Below are positions 19,844 to 31,864 of a DNA stretch of 64,000 nucleotides, one piece after another. Both the position numbers and the translations under genes were made by a program. The notes beneath the pieces were generated by a model. That model made no database searches. It was not told the origin of the DNA and saw only the letters and a list, made by a program, of their open reading frames with translations. Within the stretch, counting starts at the first letter, position 1. The number at the start of each line of letters is the position of its first letter. This DNA is from Lunularia cruciata (lineage: Eukaryota; Streptophyta; Marchantiopsida; Lunulariales; Lunulariaceae): contig OX419759.1 of NCBI GenBank assembly GCA_948567375.1, positions 37,487,493-37,551,492 of the forward strand, in the 5' to 3' direction.

Positions 19844-22800
19844 TTATGTGTAAGAAGGTACCGACAAAGTCTTTCCAGATCTTCCTGAACCATTCGTTGA
19901 AGCACCAACCATCTCGACATGGGTGTAAGGGACAAGTAAAAAAGGCTCTTGCTCCAGAACTGCTCCCTTCTCCTCCATTATCCTTGCAATGTCTTTATTC
20001 CCAAGCGCATCGCTATCAAGTAAATGCTCAACCATCGCTTCCAAGACTGGCCTATTCTTTTCGAGCATTTGTGCTGCCTTGTCACAAGCTGAGTAGAACA
20101 ATCTATTAATCTTATCCGCGACTTCGTCTTCGTGCTGATCACCCATGGACAAAGCAATCGGTGAGCCATCAGTTTGATAGATCATGGGGCTGTCATCAGG
20201 AGCCCAACCGTACTCCATAACCATTCGTGTAGCAATCTCCTTTGCATTCTCTAGCTCAAACTTTGAGAGACTGTTGTTCTGCCCAAACGGCAGAAGCATC
20301 CGAGAGGCCACAAAAGATCCAAAACATGAGACCAGTTCCTTTTCATAGTACGAGCGACTCATGGTTCCAGTCTCTTCGTAGCCTCCTTCCAACCTCTTGG
20401 TTGTTTTTGTGAAAGCGATCCCCTCCCAAGAAGTTGGATCCAGCCAGATGAGGTCAAGTGTATCGTAGTTCGGAAGCAGAAGATGGATCAGCCCCTTTCC
20501 TACCGCCCAAACTGCGTGAGGGAACTTGAATTCCCTTGTCCACACGTAGGGAGGATCATAAAGCTCAATTCCGGGCTTTGTTTCCCCATAGACATCAAGA
20601 AACTCTACGGCATTAGTTAGATCATCCTTTGTAACACGGAGACCAAGCCAATCACGCAAATCCTCATTGTACTTCTTGAACCACCTGCTCTCCATGAACC
20701 AGTTTGGAGCTACTTTCCCAACCAGTGCCAACCAACCAAAGATACTAAATAACTCTTCGTCGTCCACAATCTTGTTGGAAACTGCGTTGGCTTCCAAACC
20801 TGAGGGAACATGTTTGAGCTGTGCTGGCGTTAGACCTCCTGTTTTCTCCGCTACCTTGCCCCAGTCCACATAATCGACAAGGTCAGCATCCATTGTTTGG
20901 CGAGCTATCTGTCGCAAGATCTGCTCACGCTCACGTTTGTTGGGCAGTGGCAGCGCAATCGTACGGTCCATGCGTCCAGGTCTTCGCAAGGCCTCATCAA
21001 TGGCATAAGGTCGGCTGGTTGTGGCAACTAGAACCACTCCTTCTTGGGTTTCAAAACCGTCGAGCTCAACAAGGAGCTGATTAATAAGAGACTCGTGATC
21101 CTGCTTTCTAGTGTCAGAAGTTGCACCTCGAACACCTGCAAAGTGATCAAAGTCATCCATAAAAATGATGAGGGGTGCCAACTCTCGAGCAGTTTTGAAG
21201 AGCTCTCGAACATTTGATGCACCCTGTCCTACCCAGGCTCCTCCTTCCAGTTCAGCTCCTTGTAACTCAATCATCGGAACTCTTGCTTCAGCTGCAATGG
21301 CGAGAGCTAGAGTTGTCTTCCCTGTGCCCGAGTCCCCTACAATAAGAACACCGCGCGGTGGGCGTGCTCCCATCTCCTTGAAAAGCTTTGGATCTTTCAA
21401 AAAGCTGATGATCTCACTAATTTCCTCCTTGATAATATCAATTCCAGCAAAGTCTTTCAGGAGAACATCAGGCCGCTTCACTCTCTTCATCTTGTCAAAG
21501 ACATTTTTTATCGGATCCATGGTCTGCTTTTTGGTTTGAGGTTCTAGCTCCTTCTCCATCTCTTCCTGCTTCTTTTCTTTCCATTCAGCCTCGTTCATCT
21601 CCAGCTCTTGCGGTCTGAAAGGCGCGACCAATATCCGCAGGGCCAATCTAAGAACAATAAGGAGAGGTAGCCCTACTACATATGATCTTACCGGTAACGA
21701 AATCCACCATGCCGGTGAACCACTGCCTTCTCCATACCTAGCATCGACATGTTTTTGAGCTTCCTGCTGCCATATCATTATGTCCGTGGGTTCCGCTGCT
21801 TCAGCGCCTTCCGGTAGATCAAATCCAAGGTTAACACGCAAGCTTTGTGGCACAACACTCTGGATTGCAGGGAATCCAAATCTGATCATTAGCTCTTCAA
21901 AAACGCCACTCAGCGTTTTGACGTACCAGGGCCGCACTGATGTGATGAGACTCGAGTTCCAAACATCTTCAAGCAGCCAGTACACCATCTTGAATGGGAG
22001 CTGGAAAAGACGCTCAGGTTCCCACTCGTCAAACGGGATCCACATAGCCTCCAAAGATGTTGGGACACCTGAAGTGATGAGCTTCATGTACATCATGTCA
22101 AAGCCGCCTAGATCTTCGTACTGTGCGTGGAAACTCCTTGTGTTTACGTAATATTCCTTATCTTCCCCTTTTAGTGTAAGATACATGACACAGCGGTCCT
22201 GGCGGACACGAGCACGTCCAGCTAGTTTCTTGTCAATAGCGTGAAGAGCTGCCATTGGTTCCATCTCCCATCTTTTATTTTCCTCGTCGTACCAAGTTCG
22301 ACTCAGGACTCTATCTCTGGCTATCAGGATCTCTTTCTGCACTTGTTGAATGAACTGCTCTCTCTTTTGAGGATTTTCCAGTAACACTCTCTGCAAATCT
22401 TCATTGGATTTGCCCCGCCAACTTTTCCAATCCAGGGCCATCTGGAGGTCGTCAACGGGAGCATTTTGCACCGGTCCAGCTCCAAACGTTGCTCTCAGCT
22501 CTTGGGGCAAGAAAGACCTGATCTCGGCAATGAGCCTTTCGTACTCCGGGTCCTCCACATCCTTAGGATCGTAAACATTGTCTACAAGCTTCGTCAAAAC
22601 CCTCCCCAACTTTGCCGCCTTGTCCTGCTCTACTTCTATTTTCTGCAGCATTTCTCGATCCTCATCATCGAGAGTCGACTCCAAACGTTCCACTTTCATC
22701 TCCACTTTGGTTGCTAGTGGCAATATGCTTGCCTCTCTCTGATAATTTCTTTGCCCCTCAATGTCACTAGCTATTTTATCTAGCTCTCTGGCATACTCTT

Positions 22801-24642
22801 GTTCCTCGCCTCCTTTCTTTCTACTTAGGATTTCCATCCATTGCTCTGACATCCTCTCGATCGCAGTTCCAATCAACTGCATTTTCCTCCAAGAAACCAC
22901 CAGCCTATCTTGCACCTCTTTCAGAGAAGTTTCTTTCTCTTCTCTCTCTATTGTTCCAAAGTCTATACTCTCCAAGTCTTTCTGAAGTGATTCATACTCA
23001 TCGATGTTGATCACAAGCTCTCTCTCTACCGCTTTCTTCTCCTGCTGCAGACGCTTGAGAAATACTTCTGCTTGTTTGACGGTACCTGCTTCTTTCACCG
23101 TCCCTTTGCCTTTCACTGCTTCTGCAATTTGCCTCGCAAATTGGCGTTCATCTTTCAGCCCTTCAGCGGTGTCCCTCTCTAGGATTTCCAAATCTGCTAA
23201 CCTTTGCTCAATAGCTTCTGCTTCCAACACTTTCCTTTCCATTTCTCTGACAAATTTTTCCGTTTCCTCCTGAACAAAGCGACTATTTATGTCATCTTGA
23301 GCGTCCTGGCCTCTCCTCCTTCTCAACTCCTCCTTTGAATAAGTTCCCTCTTCGAGTGAATCTGTACTGGCAGTTGCAGGTGCAGCCAAAGCGCGCCTGC
23401 TAAATGCCTTGGCTGGACTAAAACCTACCGCCACGAACACCACTGAAATCAAGAGAAGTCTACCAAAATCCTTCGCCAACTGAGCAATCAAGTTGCCCTC
23501 CACCAACCTCTGCCGTCTACACGACTGCCATAGATGCAACGATACCAAGCGGCATACAGTGACAAAGCTCATAACCGAGCTGAACGGTCCTTCACTCTCT
23601 GCGATCCAACTGCTTCCTGGGTGTAGAGACTCTAGAGAACATACTTGTTGAGACGAAGCTGGCAACGATTGCTCAGAGGCTGCACTAGCTTCATAATTTC
23701 TCCCTAAATGAGGCCTGCTGCGCCGTGCTAAAACCCTAAACCCTGGTAAAAGCTTGCAAGTATCCGCATAGATTGGGGTCGACCACAGCCTTACATTTCG
23801 AGACATTGCAGGAGTAGCAGTATCTACATCTTCCGCTACAATCCCATTCTCGCAGCCTGATTAGGGTACCAAGTCCATCATACTGCAACTGATCAATATA
23901 TCGCTTCGGATGGTCTCAAACTCTGATAGCCATAAAATCTCTTGCATCTCTTCAATTCCGAGTGGACAGAGGACAATCAAAGATATAAAGAGAAAACAAA
24001 TACCAATTATGAAGGCAGCTTACCTCTCGCGTGAGAGGCAGCGTCCGGTGTCTTGTGAAGGCCAGTAAAGAGAGCAACTGACTTCCTATACCTTTTAACC
24101 TTCTGCACTTTCTCGAGGAATGAGACCGTCGAAGATTGCCAACGCGACCTGTCTGCAGTTACAAAACGAAAATAAGAAGCGATTAAGAACAAGCCCCCCC
24201 ACTCTTCACCAGGACATCCAGGAAGATGGCGGTAGAAATATCGCTAAAAAGCACTGGGTGAGCTTAAACGAATTGGTGGAATTTCCCTACAAGAACCGAC
24301 AGCTCAGAAACAAGAAACAGCGCAAAATTTCTGTTCTTCTTCCAACATGCAAATCAGCCACCGCTAAACCCTAAAGCCCAATTACGAATCAAGCGGGTAA
24401 ACCAAGCGACTGATTCTGTGGGACATCGAAATCAATCGTGTAAGCATAGGAACGAAAACAGCCACCCGAAAACAAAGACAAAAGATGCACAATTCATTAC
24501 CGTTGTCAACAGCTCTAACTCCACTGTGAAGAGAAATTGAAGACGAAGAAGTAACGGACTGCTCCTCTCCGGGAACGCATCTAGCGGATGACACCAAAGC
24601 TCGCGGGCAACGAGCCCCAGCAAGGGCAGCTACTGCCTCCAT
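19844..24642 (-). CDS. FTSHI5: FTSHI5-like inactive FtsH protease homologue of the plastid envelope
   Basis: The body is one exon encoding 1320 residues from the ATG at 23806. An upstream ATG can be joined in frame through 24642-24501, 24152-24024 and 23856-19844 (GT-AG, phase 1 at both junctions, 4284 nt), giving 1427 residues. Features in body numbering: hydrophobic segment near 117-130 (LLLISVVFVAVGF), long coiled coil near 160-400, second membrane segment near 705-727, Walker A GDSGTGKTT near 823, Walker B IIFMDDFDHF near 879, and RRPGRMD near 940. The zinc-protease HEXXH is absent; KELVSCFGS stands in its place near 1155. In flowering plants FTSHI5 belongs to the FtsH/FTSHI-Ycf2 ATPase motor that pulls proteins through the inner envelope, and it is essential in embryos. 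Identity rests on domain order, length and the missing protease site. Confidence 0.9.
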
Positions 24643-24800
24643 CTAATCCAACCACCAGTTCACAGCTAAATGTACAGACTATCGACACTCATTAGGACCG
24701 GAGAACACAAACGAATTCTCATTCTTTACCAAGAACTATCGTTTTAAAACAGATATAAATTCAACTTCTACAACAGAGTTATTAGACTCCAGCCAAGAGA
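24643..24800. promoter_or_regulatory. Possible bidirectional promoter
   Basis: Only 158 bases separate the proposed first ATG of FTSHI5 (24642, -) from an ATG opening a transit-peptide-like frame on the plus strand (24801). A TATA-like GATATAAAT lies at about 24750. The arrangement fits a shared promoter, if the plus-strand exon is real. Confidence 0.3.
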
Positions 24801-25099
24801 ATGCAAGCGCTACTTCTTTCCGCTGTATTATCCGATTTGCTCACCGTAGACGCCATTGTTTATGGCTTCTCAGCTCTCTTCCATCGGCGAGACGTGCCTC
24901 ACACCAGTTCTCTCACTCCAAATTCCTTTGTCCTTCCCTCAGCATTCCACAGGCAGCACATGAAACCCAAGCCTCGTTCCTCCCTACCTCCCTCCTCCCC
25001 ATGGAACAGCTCTCATCTCATCTCGGGATTTCTTCCAGTTCTCAGGAGTTTATGGCTAGTCACCAGGATTCTCAAATCTCTTCGCCCAATCGGACTCTA
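24801..25099 (+). CDS. Possible first exon of a divergent gene (transit-peptide-like)
   Basis: The frame starts with an ATG and is rich in Ser, Pro, Leu, Arg and His with few acids, as plastid transit peptides are. At 25100 a strong donor-like GTATGT follows, just before the sequence turns extremely AT-rich. If this is a real exon, the rest of the gene is either beyond more than 38 kb of transposon DNA or lost. No known family is recognised. A second frame (ATG at 25052) reaches the same donor. Confidence 0.25.
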
Positions 25100-25119
25100 T
25101 TTGTATGTCAAGAATATTT

Positions 25120-26180
25120 TAATTATTTACGCGCGTGAAATTCAGTTTCGATTGCAGTATTTTAATCAATTTGATGGTGAAATGTATAAATCAATACAGC
25201 GAGAAATATTTTAAATAATATTATATTAAGGTTATGAAAATATTTATTTTAAATTATATCGGTATATATTGTTATCATGTATCTATAATTATAAATATTT
25301 AGAAATTATAATTATTTATTTAATTATTTATATCTTAATAATATTTGTAGAGATTTTCTAGTTGAATATTCATTCATTTTTTATTATTTATATCTAAAAA
25401 TATTTTTTTAAATAACATAACTAATAAATGTATTCATAAATTATTTTATTTATTTACATTTATATTTAATAAATTATGTAATTTAAAATAGATCTAATTT
25501 ATATTATTAATAATGTTTACAAAAATTTTAAAGTTTAGAAAATAAAATTTTCATTATTTTTATATAAAAATATTCTTGAAATAATGATCAAAATGATAAT
25601 AATATCCTATTAATAAATAAATTTTATTATTAATAAAATTAAAATAAAAAAACTAGAATTAATTATTCTCTAATGATAATGAAAAATATTATTTATATTT
25701 GAATATTATTTGAGGTATAAATTTATTGCAATCATATCTATAATATAAAATAATGATTAAACTAAATAAATTTGATACGGTTAATATACATAAATTATTA
25801 ATAACTTATATTATTTCAATTATAATCTCTAATGTTAATATGGATATGATAAAAACTTATTTTTATATGTATATGTATCATAAAAAAATTTCAAATGTAT
25901 CATTTAAAAAAATTCATCATTTTTTAAGAATACTATGTATAATAATTAATCATAAATATTTATAGAAGTTATTATTAATTAATGTAGAATATTATACAGA
26001 TTTATGTTAAAAATGAAATTTTAATATTTATACATTTTCTACTAAGAATATAATATAATATATTCTATTATTATTATATAACACACACAAAATTTCAAGA
26101 AAATTATATAAAATTATAAAAAAAAATATGTTCATAAATTAGATATATAAAAAAATGACATGTCATTTATTTTATTTTAT
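25120..26180. repeat. Extremely AT-rich block
   Basis: For about 1 kb G and C become rare, by eye about 10-15 percent, against 40-45 percent in the genes to the left. The boundary on the left is sharp. The 70-codon frame at 25753-25965 is a by-product of composition. It could be a transposon decayed by C-to-T mutation, an AT-rich intron, or inserted organelle-type spacer. Confidence 0.6.
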
Positions 26181-26869
26181 TGGTCGACCACATTTGATGG
26201 ATTTAATTCCTTTTTTGAGAATCTTTGTACATGAAGTTCAAAGTATAAGAGGTATTGTAGAGACGATATTGACAAGACAAACAAGAGGAAAGAAAAATAA
26301 AGCTTGTTTCATTAAGAGGAAGTAAAATTTTATTTTTAGATGTCTAATTTTTTTCATTTAGGTCTTCAAAATTTTAATTGTGGTTAATTTGTCTAACTAA
26401 TAATATTATTATTATTTTCTCATTTAAAATGCAACATACTACTGCATTGGTCACGTTAGTTGAGCCTGGTCACGTTAGTTGGAGGCTCCAACATTATCTC
26501 ATAAAATAGATATCTTTTCCAATGGACAAAATAATTTATACACTAATGACAAGTACCCCGGATGCATTTCTGGAAAATACACTCTACTGAATAATCCTAT
26601 GTTCTATAAATGAGTGTTGGATAAAGTTGAGCTTATTATATGAAAAAGAAAGTGTGAAGGTCGAGGTGCATAACATTGTATCAAAGAGACGTGGAACAAT
26701 AGATGAATTTCATATATAAGGTAGCTCAAGGTGATACAACATTGATTTGATTCATCAGATGATGGTAAAATGATCAATGAAATGAGATTTGTTATAATGA
26801 GGCCACCAATAATGTTTTGAGTACATGAGAAACCTCAAGAGAAACACAAGACTTCATCTCTCTATACTG
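26181..26869. other. Unresolved repeat-like DNA
   Basis: No gene is seen. A 20-bp near-tandem doublet containing GGTCACGTTAGTTG occurs at about 26450-26485. The segment near 26820-26905 resembles 29890-30010 in the same orientation, so part of this stretch belongs to a dispersed repeat. Confidence 0.4.
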
Positions 26870-27410
26870 CAGTGTCCCAAAGTAGCACCTTGTCTTTATT
26901 ATACAGCAAATACGAACCACTTAAAGGGAGCTACACCTTTGGATCAAATCCATGGATTCGTGATATGTAAATGAGCTCTATCCTTAGATTAACATGATGG
27001 ATTGGTGACATGTTGATCTTTTGTCCTATATGATTGGTCAAATACATTTAACTTGAGGGAATCTTTGGAGAATCTTCCTATAAGAAGTTGAGAACAACAT
27101 TTGTGAAGTACTGTTGGAAAGCTCTCAACGAGACAAACAAAAGGAGAGAAGGTAATACCTTTTGGCCTAAAAGGAAATATTTTTATATTTTTTGAGACTT
27201 GATTCATCTAGTTAGATCTCTAAAATTGGCTCTAAAGTTTTCAAGGTGTTTTCAACCTCTGCACTATTAGTAAAAATACTCTTTTGGTGACACATCTATA
27301 TGATCTACTTAGACCATCATATATAACATCCTTCAAGATATTACCAAGAAAATTTATACATCTAGATAATATATCTAGCTAATGGTATTACACCAACCAA
27401 CATTGGTTAT
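26870..27410. repeat. Left arm of a diverged inverted repeat
   Basis: Read on the opposite strand this segment matches 28850-29335 block by block, including a motif near CATGTCAC and an AATAAAGACAAG block. By eye it is clearly homologous but diverged. It may be two LTRs or solo repeats of one family inserted in opposite directions. Confidence 0.55.
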
Positions 27411-28250
27411 GGACACTCACATTTGATCCCCAACTTCAAACTCCATGTGTCAATGATGTGCATTTTCATATTATTTTTTGTGATTTTAGATGAGTTGCTA
27501 CCTATTCTTGGTATTCTCCATACCATATTGGATTTGAGACACAAGAACATTGATGATATCAACTTTTGTAACCATTAGGTTGACTTTTACCAAACTCTAA
27601 AGTGGAAAAAGGTTTTCTCCATACATGAGGAAGAACAATGTGAGTTTTATAAATGTGTTCATCAAATTATTAGAAAAATTCCACTATGGGAAGTAGTGGA
27701 GATCCACATTTTTTGCTTTTCCAAAGTGAAATCCCGTAATATGTCCTCAATAGTTTGATTGACTTGCTCTATTTGTCTATTGGTTTATGCATAATATATC
27801 ATGAATACTACAAGTTTAGTTTTGAAGACTCCAAAGAATGTTCTCCAAAACAAACTAGTGCATTGAGTGTAATGATCCTTGATGAACATTCAAGACAATC
27901 CATGTTGAGAAAAGATCATAGCTAAATATAATTGAACCAATTATGACATAGTCACATCCTTGGTTATAGGACACAAATAACTCATTTTGCTCAATTGGTA
28001 CACAAAGATTGCAATGGAGTCAAAATAGAAAGTGGTCTTGAGAAATTCACAAATTAGATCCATGTTGACCGACTCTCAATATTGTGTAGAGGCAAGAAGG
28101 AGTTGAAAATGATCTATGGGAGCTTGATTGGAGGAGCTTTATTTTATTGACAAAGGAGGTAACTTCAAACATACTCAATCTTATCTCGATCCATTTTGGG
28201 TCAATAGTAATTACATTTAATTATATCTAAAGTTTTGTCCATTCCAACAT
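27400..28250 (-). mobile_element. Decayed chromovirus integrase remnant
   Basis: Minus-strand segments follow the C-terminal integrase region of elements B and D, for instance a TTTGAAGTTGG-like block matching the 'FEVGDKV' segment of B near 42410. Stops and AT enrichment are everywhere. It is an old copy of the same chromovirus family. Confidence 0.45.
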
Positions 28251-28279
28251 GAGTTATGAGCTAACCTTTCTCTCACTCA

Positions 28280-28890
28280 AAAGAAATTTTGATGGCTATT
28301 AGGATAAAACACCATGGACTAAAAAGGCAAAGAATAGGCAATCCATCACACTCCTCCAAGGTTAAAACTCAAAGCCACCTCCAATATTCAAGCTATTGTT
28401 CACTAAAGAACTCAATAAATGAGAGATAGTTGTCAATGAAAGGATGATGAGTACCTCATCACTCCTAACTTATATATTTATTAAAGACTCACACACCAAA
28501 GATATTCATTACTAGTATAATTCAAGTTAATAGACTAAAACTCAAATAAAATAAAAAATTCTAAAGGAATATCCTAGCACATGGAAATAATCCCATGAAT
28601 AGGTGATCATATCTTCACCTAGCAACTAAGTCAAGGATTCTTCTACATGGGCTATCTTTGGACTATAGAAAAATCTAAACCAACAAGGTTTGTGTGCCCA
28701 AGAATTCTCAACTCTTTTCTCAAAGTCAAATAATTAGGAATAATACCAAGTCAATTAACTAGAAGACAAAACAATGATATTCACTCTTTTTCTTATCTTT
28801 AGAATAAGCTCATTTTTATCTTACTAGGACTAACTCCAGCTAATCATGATTAATGTAGAAGTGTAATACAATTAGCTTGGCATAGTATCT
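28280..28890 (-). repeat. Old LTR relic of the element A family
   Basis: On the minus strand it follows the LTR of element A (33686-34374) along most of its length, including the stretch around GAGAGATAGTTG and AAAGGATGATGAGTAC. It is shifted to a higher A+T content. No coding part of A accompanies it, so it is a solo or truncated LTR. Confidence 0.6.
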
Positions 28891-29335
28891 AGAGATAGAA
28901 ATTAGCTTGGTAATATTTCAAGAGATGTTATATATGATGGTTCAAGTAGATCAAATAACGGTATCACCAAAGTAGTATTTCCATTAATAAATAAAAGGCC
29001 AAAAATACCTCAAAAAATTCAAAGCTAATTTTGGAGGCCCAAAATTTTGGAGGAAAAACATGTTACCTTCTCCTCCCTTATTTGTCTTGTCACTAACTTT
29101 CCAACAATACCTCATCCATGCTATTTTGAGCTTGCTATAAGAAGCTTCCTCAAAGATTCCTTTTGGTCAAGCTTGTTTGACCAACCAAATAGGACAAGGA
29201 TATACATGTCACAAATCCATACAACTAATCTAACGGTGGAGCTCACTACAATGTGATCAATCCATGTATAATTGGTCCGAGGGTGGAGTTCCCTTTGAGT
29301 GGATCTTCTTTGATGTATAATAAAGACAAGATGTT
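28850..29335. repeat. Right arm of the inverted repeat
   Basis: Inverted partner of 26870-27410. It ends where a chromovirus LTR begins at 29343, suggesting that LTR was inserted into this repeat. Confidence 0.55.
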
Positions 29336-29342
29336 CCTTTGG

Positions 29343-29852
29343 TGTAAAAGACTAAGACCAAAGAGAGGAATGAAGATCACATTGGGACACTTGAATGAGT
29401 GAAACTCCGAATGCCTAGTATGAGCTTGGGCTTTGGTATTTATAGAGAGCATTCAAGGCTCTTGAGAAGCTTCTCAAGAAGCTTCTTAAAGGTACTTTCT
29501 TGGAGTGCAAGCCAAGTTAATTGGGAAGTTTCTCAAGAAGCTTCCTTCTTGCTTAACTTGCATGCCAAGTAAATGACTTTTAGAAGGAAGCCACTTATTT
29601 GGCATGAAAGCTAAGCTAGTTGGAAGCTTCCCAAGAAGCTTCTAGAAGCTATCTACTTGGGTGCAAGCTAAGCTAGCCGAGAAGTTTCCCAAGAAGCTTC
29701 TTCTTAGAAGTCATCACTTGGCATGCACGTTCCTAATACTTGGAAGGTGCCAAGTAGCTTCCTAGATACTTCTGGAATATTCTAGGCTAATTTGGCCTAT
29801 TTTCTACTTCATTAGCCTTGACTAACTCATTGGTAAATTCTATATTGTTGTA
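29343..29852 (-). repeat. Chromovirus LTR (family of B and D), isolated
   Basis: It matches the LTRs of B and D, from a TACAACAATAT start (minus strand) to a TTTTACA end. It is preceded by the same polypurine-like GGTGGGAGAATA. Only about 20-30 bases of internal sequence remain beside it. It carries a perfect GAAgcTTCtaGAA heat-shock-element motif at 29635-29647. Confidence 0.7.
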
Positions 29853-30009
29853 TATTCTCCCACCGCTAGTTGGTGACATCCTTGTGTGATCTTGCAAGGA
29901 TAGGAGACCTTAAGAGAAATACAAGAAAAAACACAAGAAAATACACAAAGCTTTGCATTCAATCTCCAATGCCCCAAAGAAGCACCTTGACTATATTATA
30001 TAACAAAAA

Positions 30010-30488
30010 TGTAAAAGATCAAGACCAAGGAGATAAATATGAGAATGGAAAATCAAAGTGAAAGATCATATTGGGACTCTTGAATGAGGGAAACACCAAA
30101 TGCCTAGCATGAGCTTTGGCTTTGGTATTTCTAGGGCACATACAAGGCTCTTGAGAAGCTTCTTTAAGCCACTTTCTTGAAGTGTAAGCCAAGTTAACCA
30201 AAAGCTTTTCAAGAAGTTTCTGTCTAGAAGCCGCATACTTGGTGTGCAAGCTAAGTTAGTTGGAAGTTTTTTTTCTAGAAACTACATACTTGGGGTGCAA
30301 GCTAAGCTAGCTGGGAAGCTTCCCAAGAAGCTTCCTCTTAGAAGTTACCACTTGGCATGCACATCACTTAATACTTAGAAGGTACCAAGTAGCTGCCTAG
30401 ATAAGTTTAGAATATTCTAGGCTACTTTGGCCTATTTGTTAGTTCGTTAGCCTTGACTAACTTTGTTGCTAAAGTCCATATTGTTATA
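30010..30488 (-). repeat. 3' LTR of chromovirus D
   Basis: On the minus strand it runs from TATAACAATATGG to TTTTACA, homologous to the LTRs of B. A polypurine GGTGGGGGAATA lies just outside its start. It contains a perfect three-unit heat-shock motif TTCaaGAAgtTTC at 30208-30220. Confidence 0.75.
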
Positions 30489-30499
30489 TATTCCCCCAC

Positions 30500-31439
30500 C
30501 GCTAGTTGGTGATGTACTTGTTGCCATTGAAGCTTCAAACTCTTGGATGGTCACTTGTGCATTCTAGAGATAAGAAAGAGGCTCCCAAGTGGCATCATGA
30601 AGGGGATACCCTCTCCAAAGGACTTTTTACTCTATATGTTGTTGGTGGACTTGTTGAAGGTGGTAATGCACAAGGATATGATCAACTTCATACTCCTCAT
30701 GATCATTGATAAAGACAGGAGGAGGAGGAGGTTGGACACAAGAGGAAAAAGAAGATGGACTAGGAACAAATTGGAAATATCAAAGATAGGGTGGATGCAC
30801 ATGTGACAAAGCAAGGCAAGTCAATAAGCAATAGCAGAAATAATTTGGGTGACATAAAAGGGTCCTATCCAATTAGGAGCAAGTTTACAAATTTGGGTAT
30901 CAGTTGGGAGGAGTAAGTTACTAGAGGAGAGCATGACCTTATCACCAATCTAAAAAGTGAGATCATGATGGTGTTGGTCCGCATATTGTTTTTGATGATT
31001 TTGAGTAACAAGAAGATGAGATTTGGCTTGTTGGGAGATTGAGATATGGTGGTCAAGAAGGTAGAAGTATGAGGACATGAGATGGAGGTGAAGCAAGAAA
31101 GGAATTTGGAACAAGAAGATCTTGGCCAAAATTAAGGAAGAAAGGAGAGAATTTGGTGCTTGCATGGTTGGAATTATTGTAGGTAAACTCAATAGTTGAA
31201 GACACTCGTCCTAATTGGTATGGTGAATGTTGATGAAGGCACAAAGCATATCTTCCAAGGTGTGATTTGCACATTTGGTTTGCCTATCAGTTTGAGGATG
31301 ATAGGTTGTGGACAAGGCAAGCTTGGTGCAAAGTATCTAGAAGAGTGCTTGCCAAAATTTTCCAATGAAACAAGGGTCACCATTGGAGATGAGTACACAA
31401 GGCAACCTGAAGACATTGTCTAAGTAAATCTGGGCCAAT
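30500..31439 (-). pseudogene. Integrase C-terminus and chromodomain remnant of D
   Basis: It starts at the U1 insertion point inside the integrase core and continues through the GPY/F region. The chromodomain block (GYPLHDATWEPL) follows at about 30590-30660. Stops and frameshifts occur throughout. The chromodomain would have steered integration to histone-marked chromatin. Confidence 0.65.
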
Positions 31440-31830
31440 GTTAGTATGGTACCCACATTTTTTGGTTTTGTATGGTTTTTATAAAGTTTTGAAGAAGAAG
31501 TACGTTAGTAAAGCCAAAGTAGGGCTAAATAGGAAGGAAAATAAGAAGAAGCGTGTGTTTGGCCCAAACCCAAAGTTGATCTCGGGTCAAGTCCAAAGGA
31601 CCCAAGATGGACAAGAGAGAAAGACAAAGAAGGGGACTTTGTATTGGGTAGTGTAGCCTAACCCGAAGGACCTATAACAAACTTCTTTGGGGTTTGCCAA
31701 TCAAGAAAGTATGTAGGAAGAAAGTGACACCCTCGAGATCAAGAAGTTCTCGATAGTGACAAGAAACAACCTCACAAAATTGGTAATTGGAGCAAAGAAA
31801 CAACTGAAGAATGACCAATCAGCATAGGAC

Positions 31831-31838
31831 TATAAAAT
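31831..31838 (+). promoter_or_regulatory. TATA box of U1
   Basis: TATAAAAT lies 386 bases from the 5' end and about 34 bases before the ATG at 31865. U2 has TATAAAAA at the same 386-base distance and U3 at 389, so the position is conserved. Confidence 0.6.
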
Positions 31839-31864
31839 CAACATTTCTGCAAGGAAGTAATGCA

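Noticed and set aside
25753-25965. 70-codon frame in the AT-rich block
   Set aside because: Composition alone (Ile, Lys, Tyr, Asn) explains it.
29460-29720. AAGCTT-centred palindromes in the LTRs as a CRISPR-like or terminator array
   Set aside because: Spacers are irregular, the sequence lies in retrotransposon LTRs, and the GAA/TTC phasing fits heat-shock elements better.
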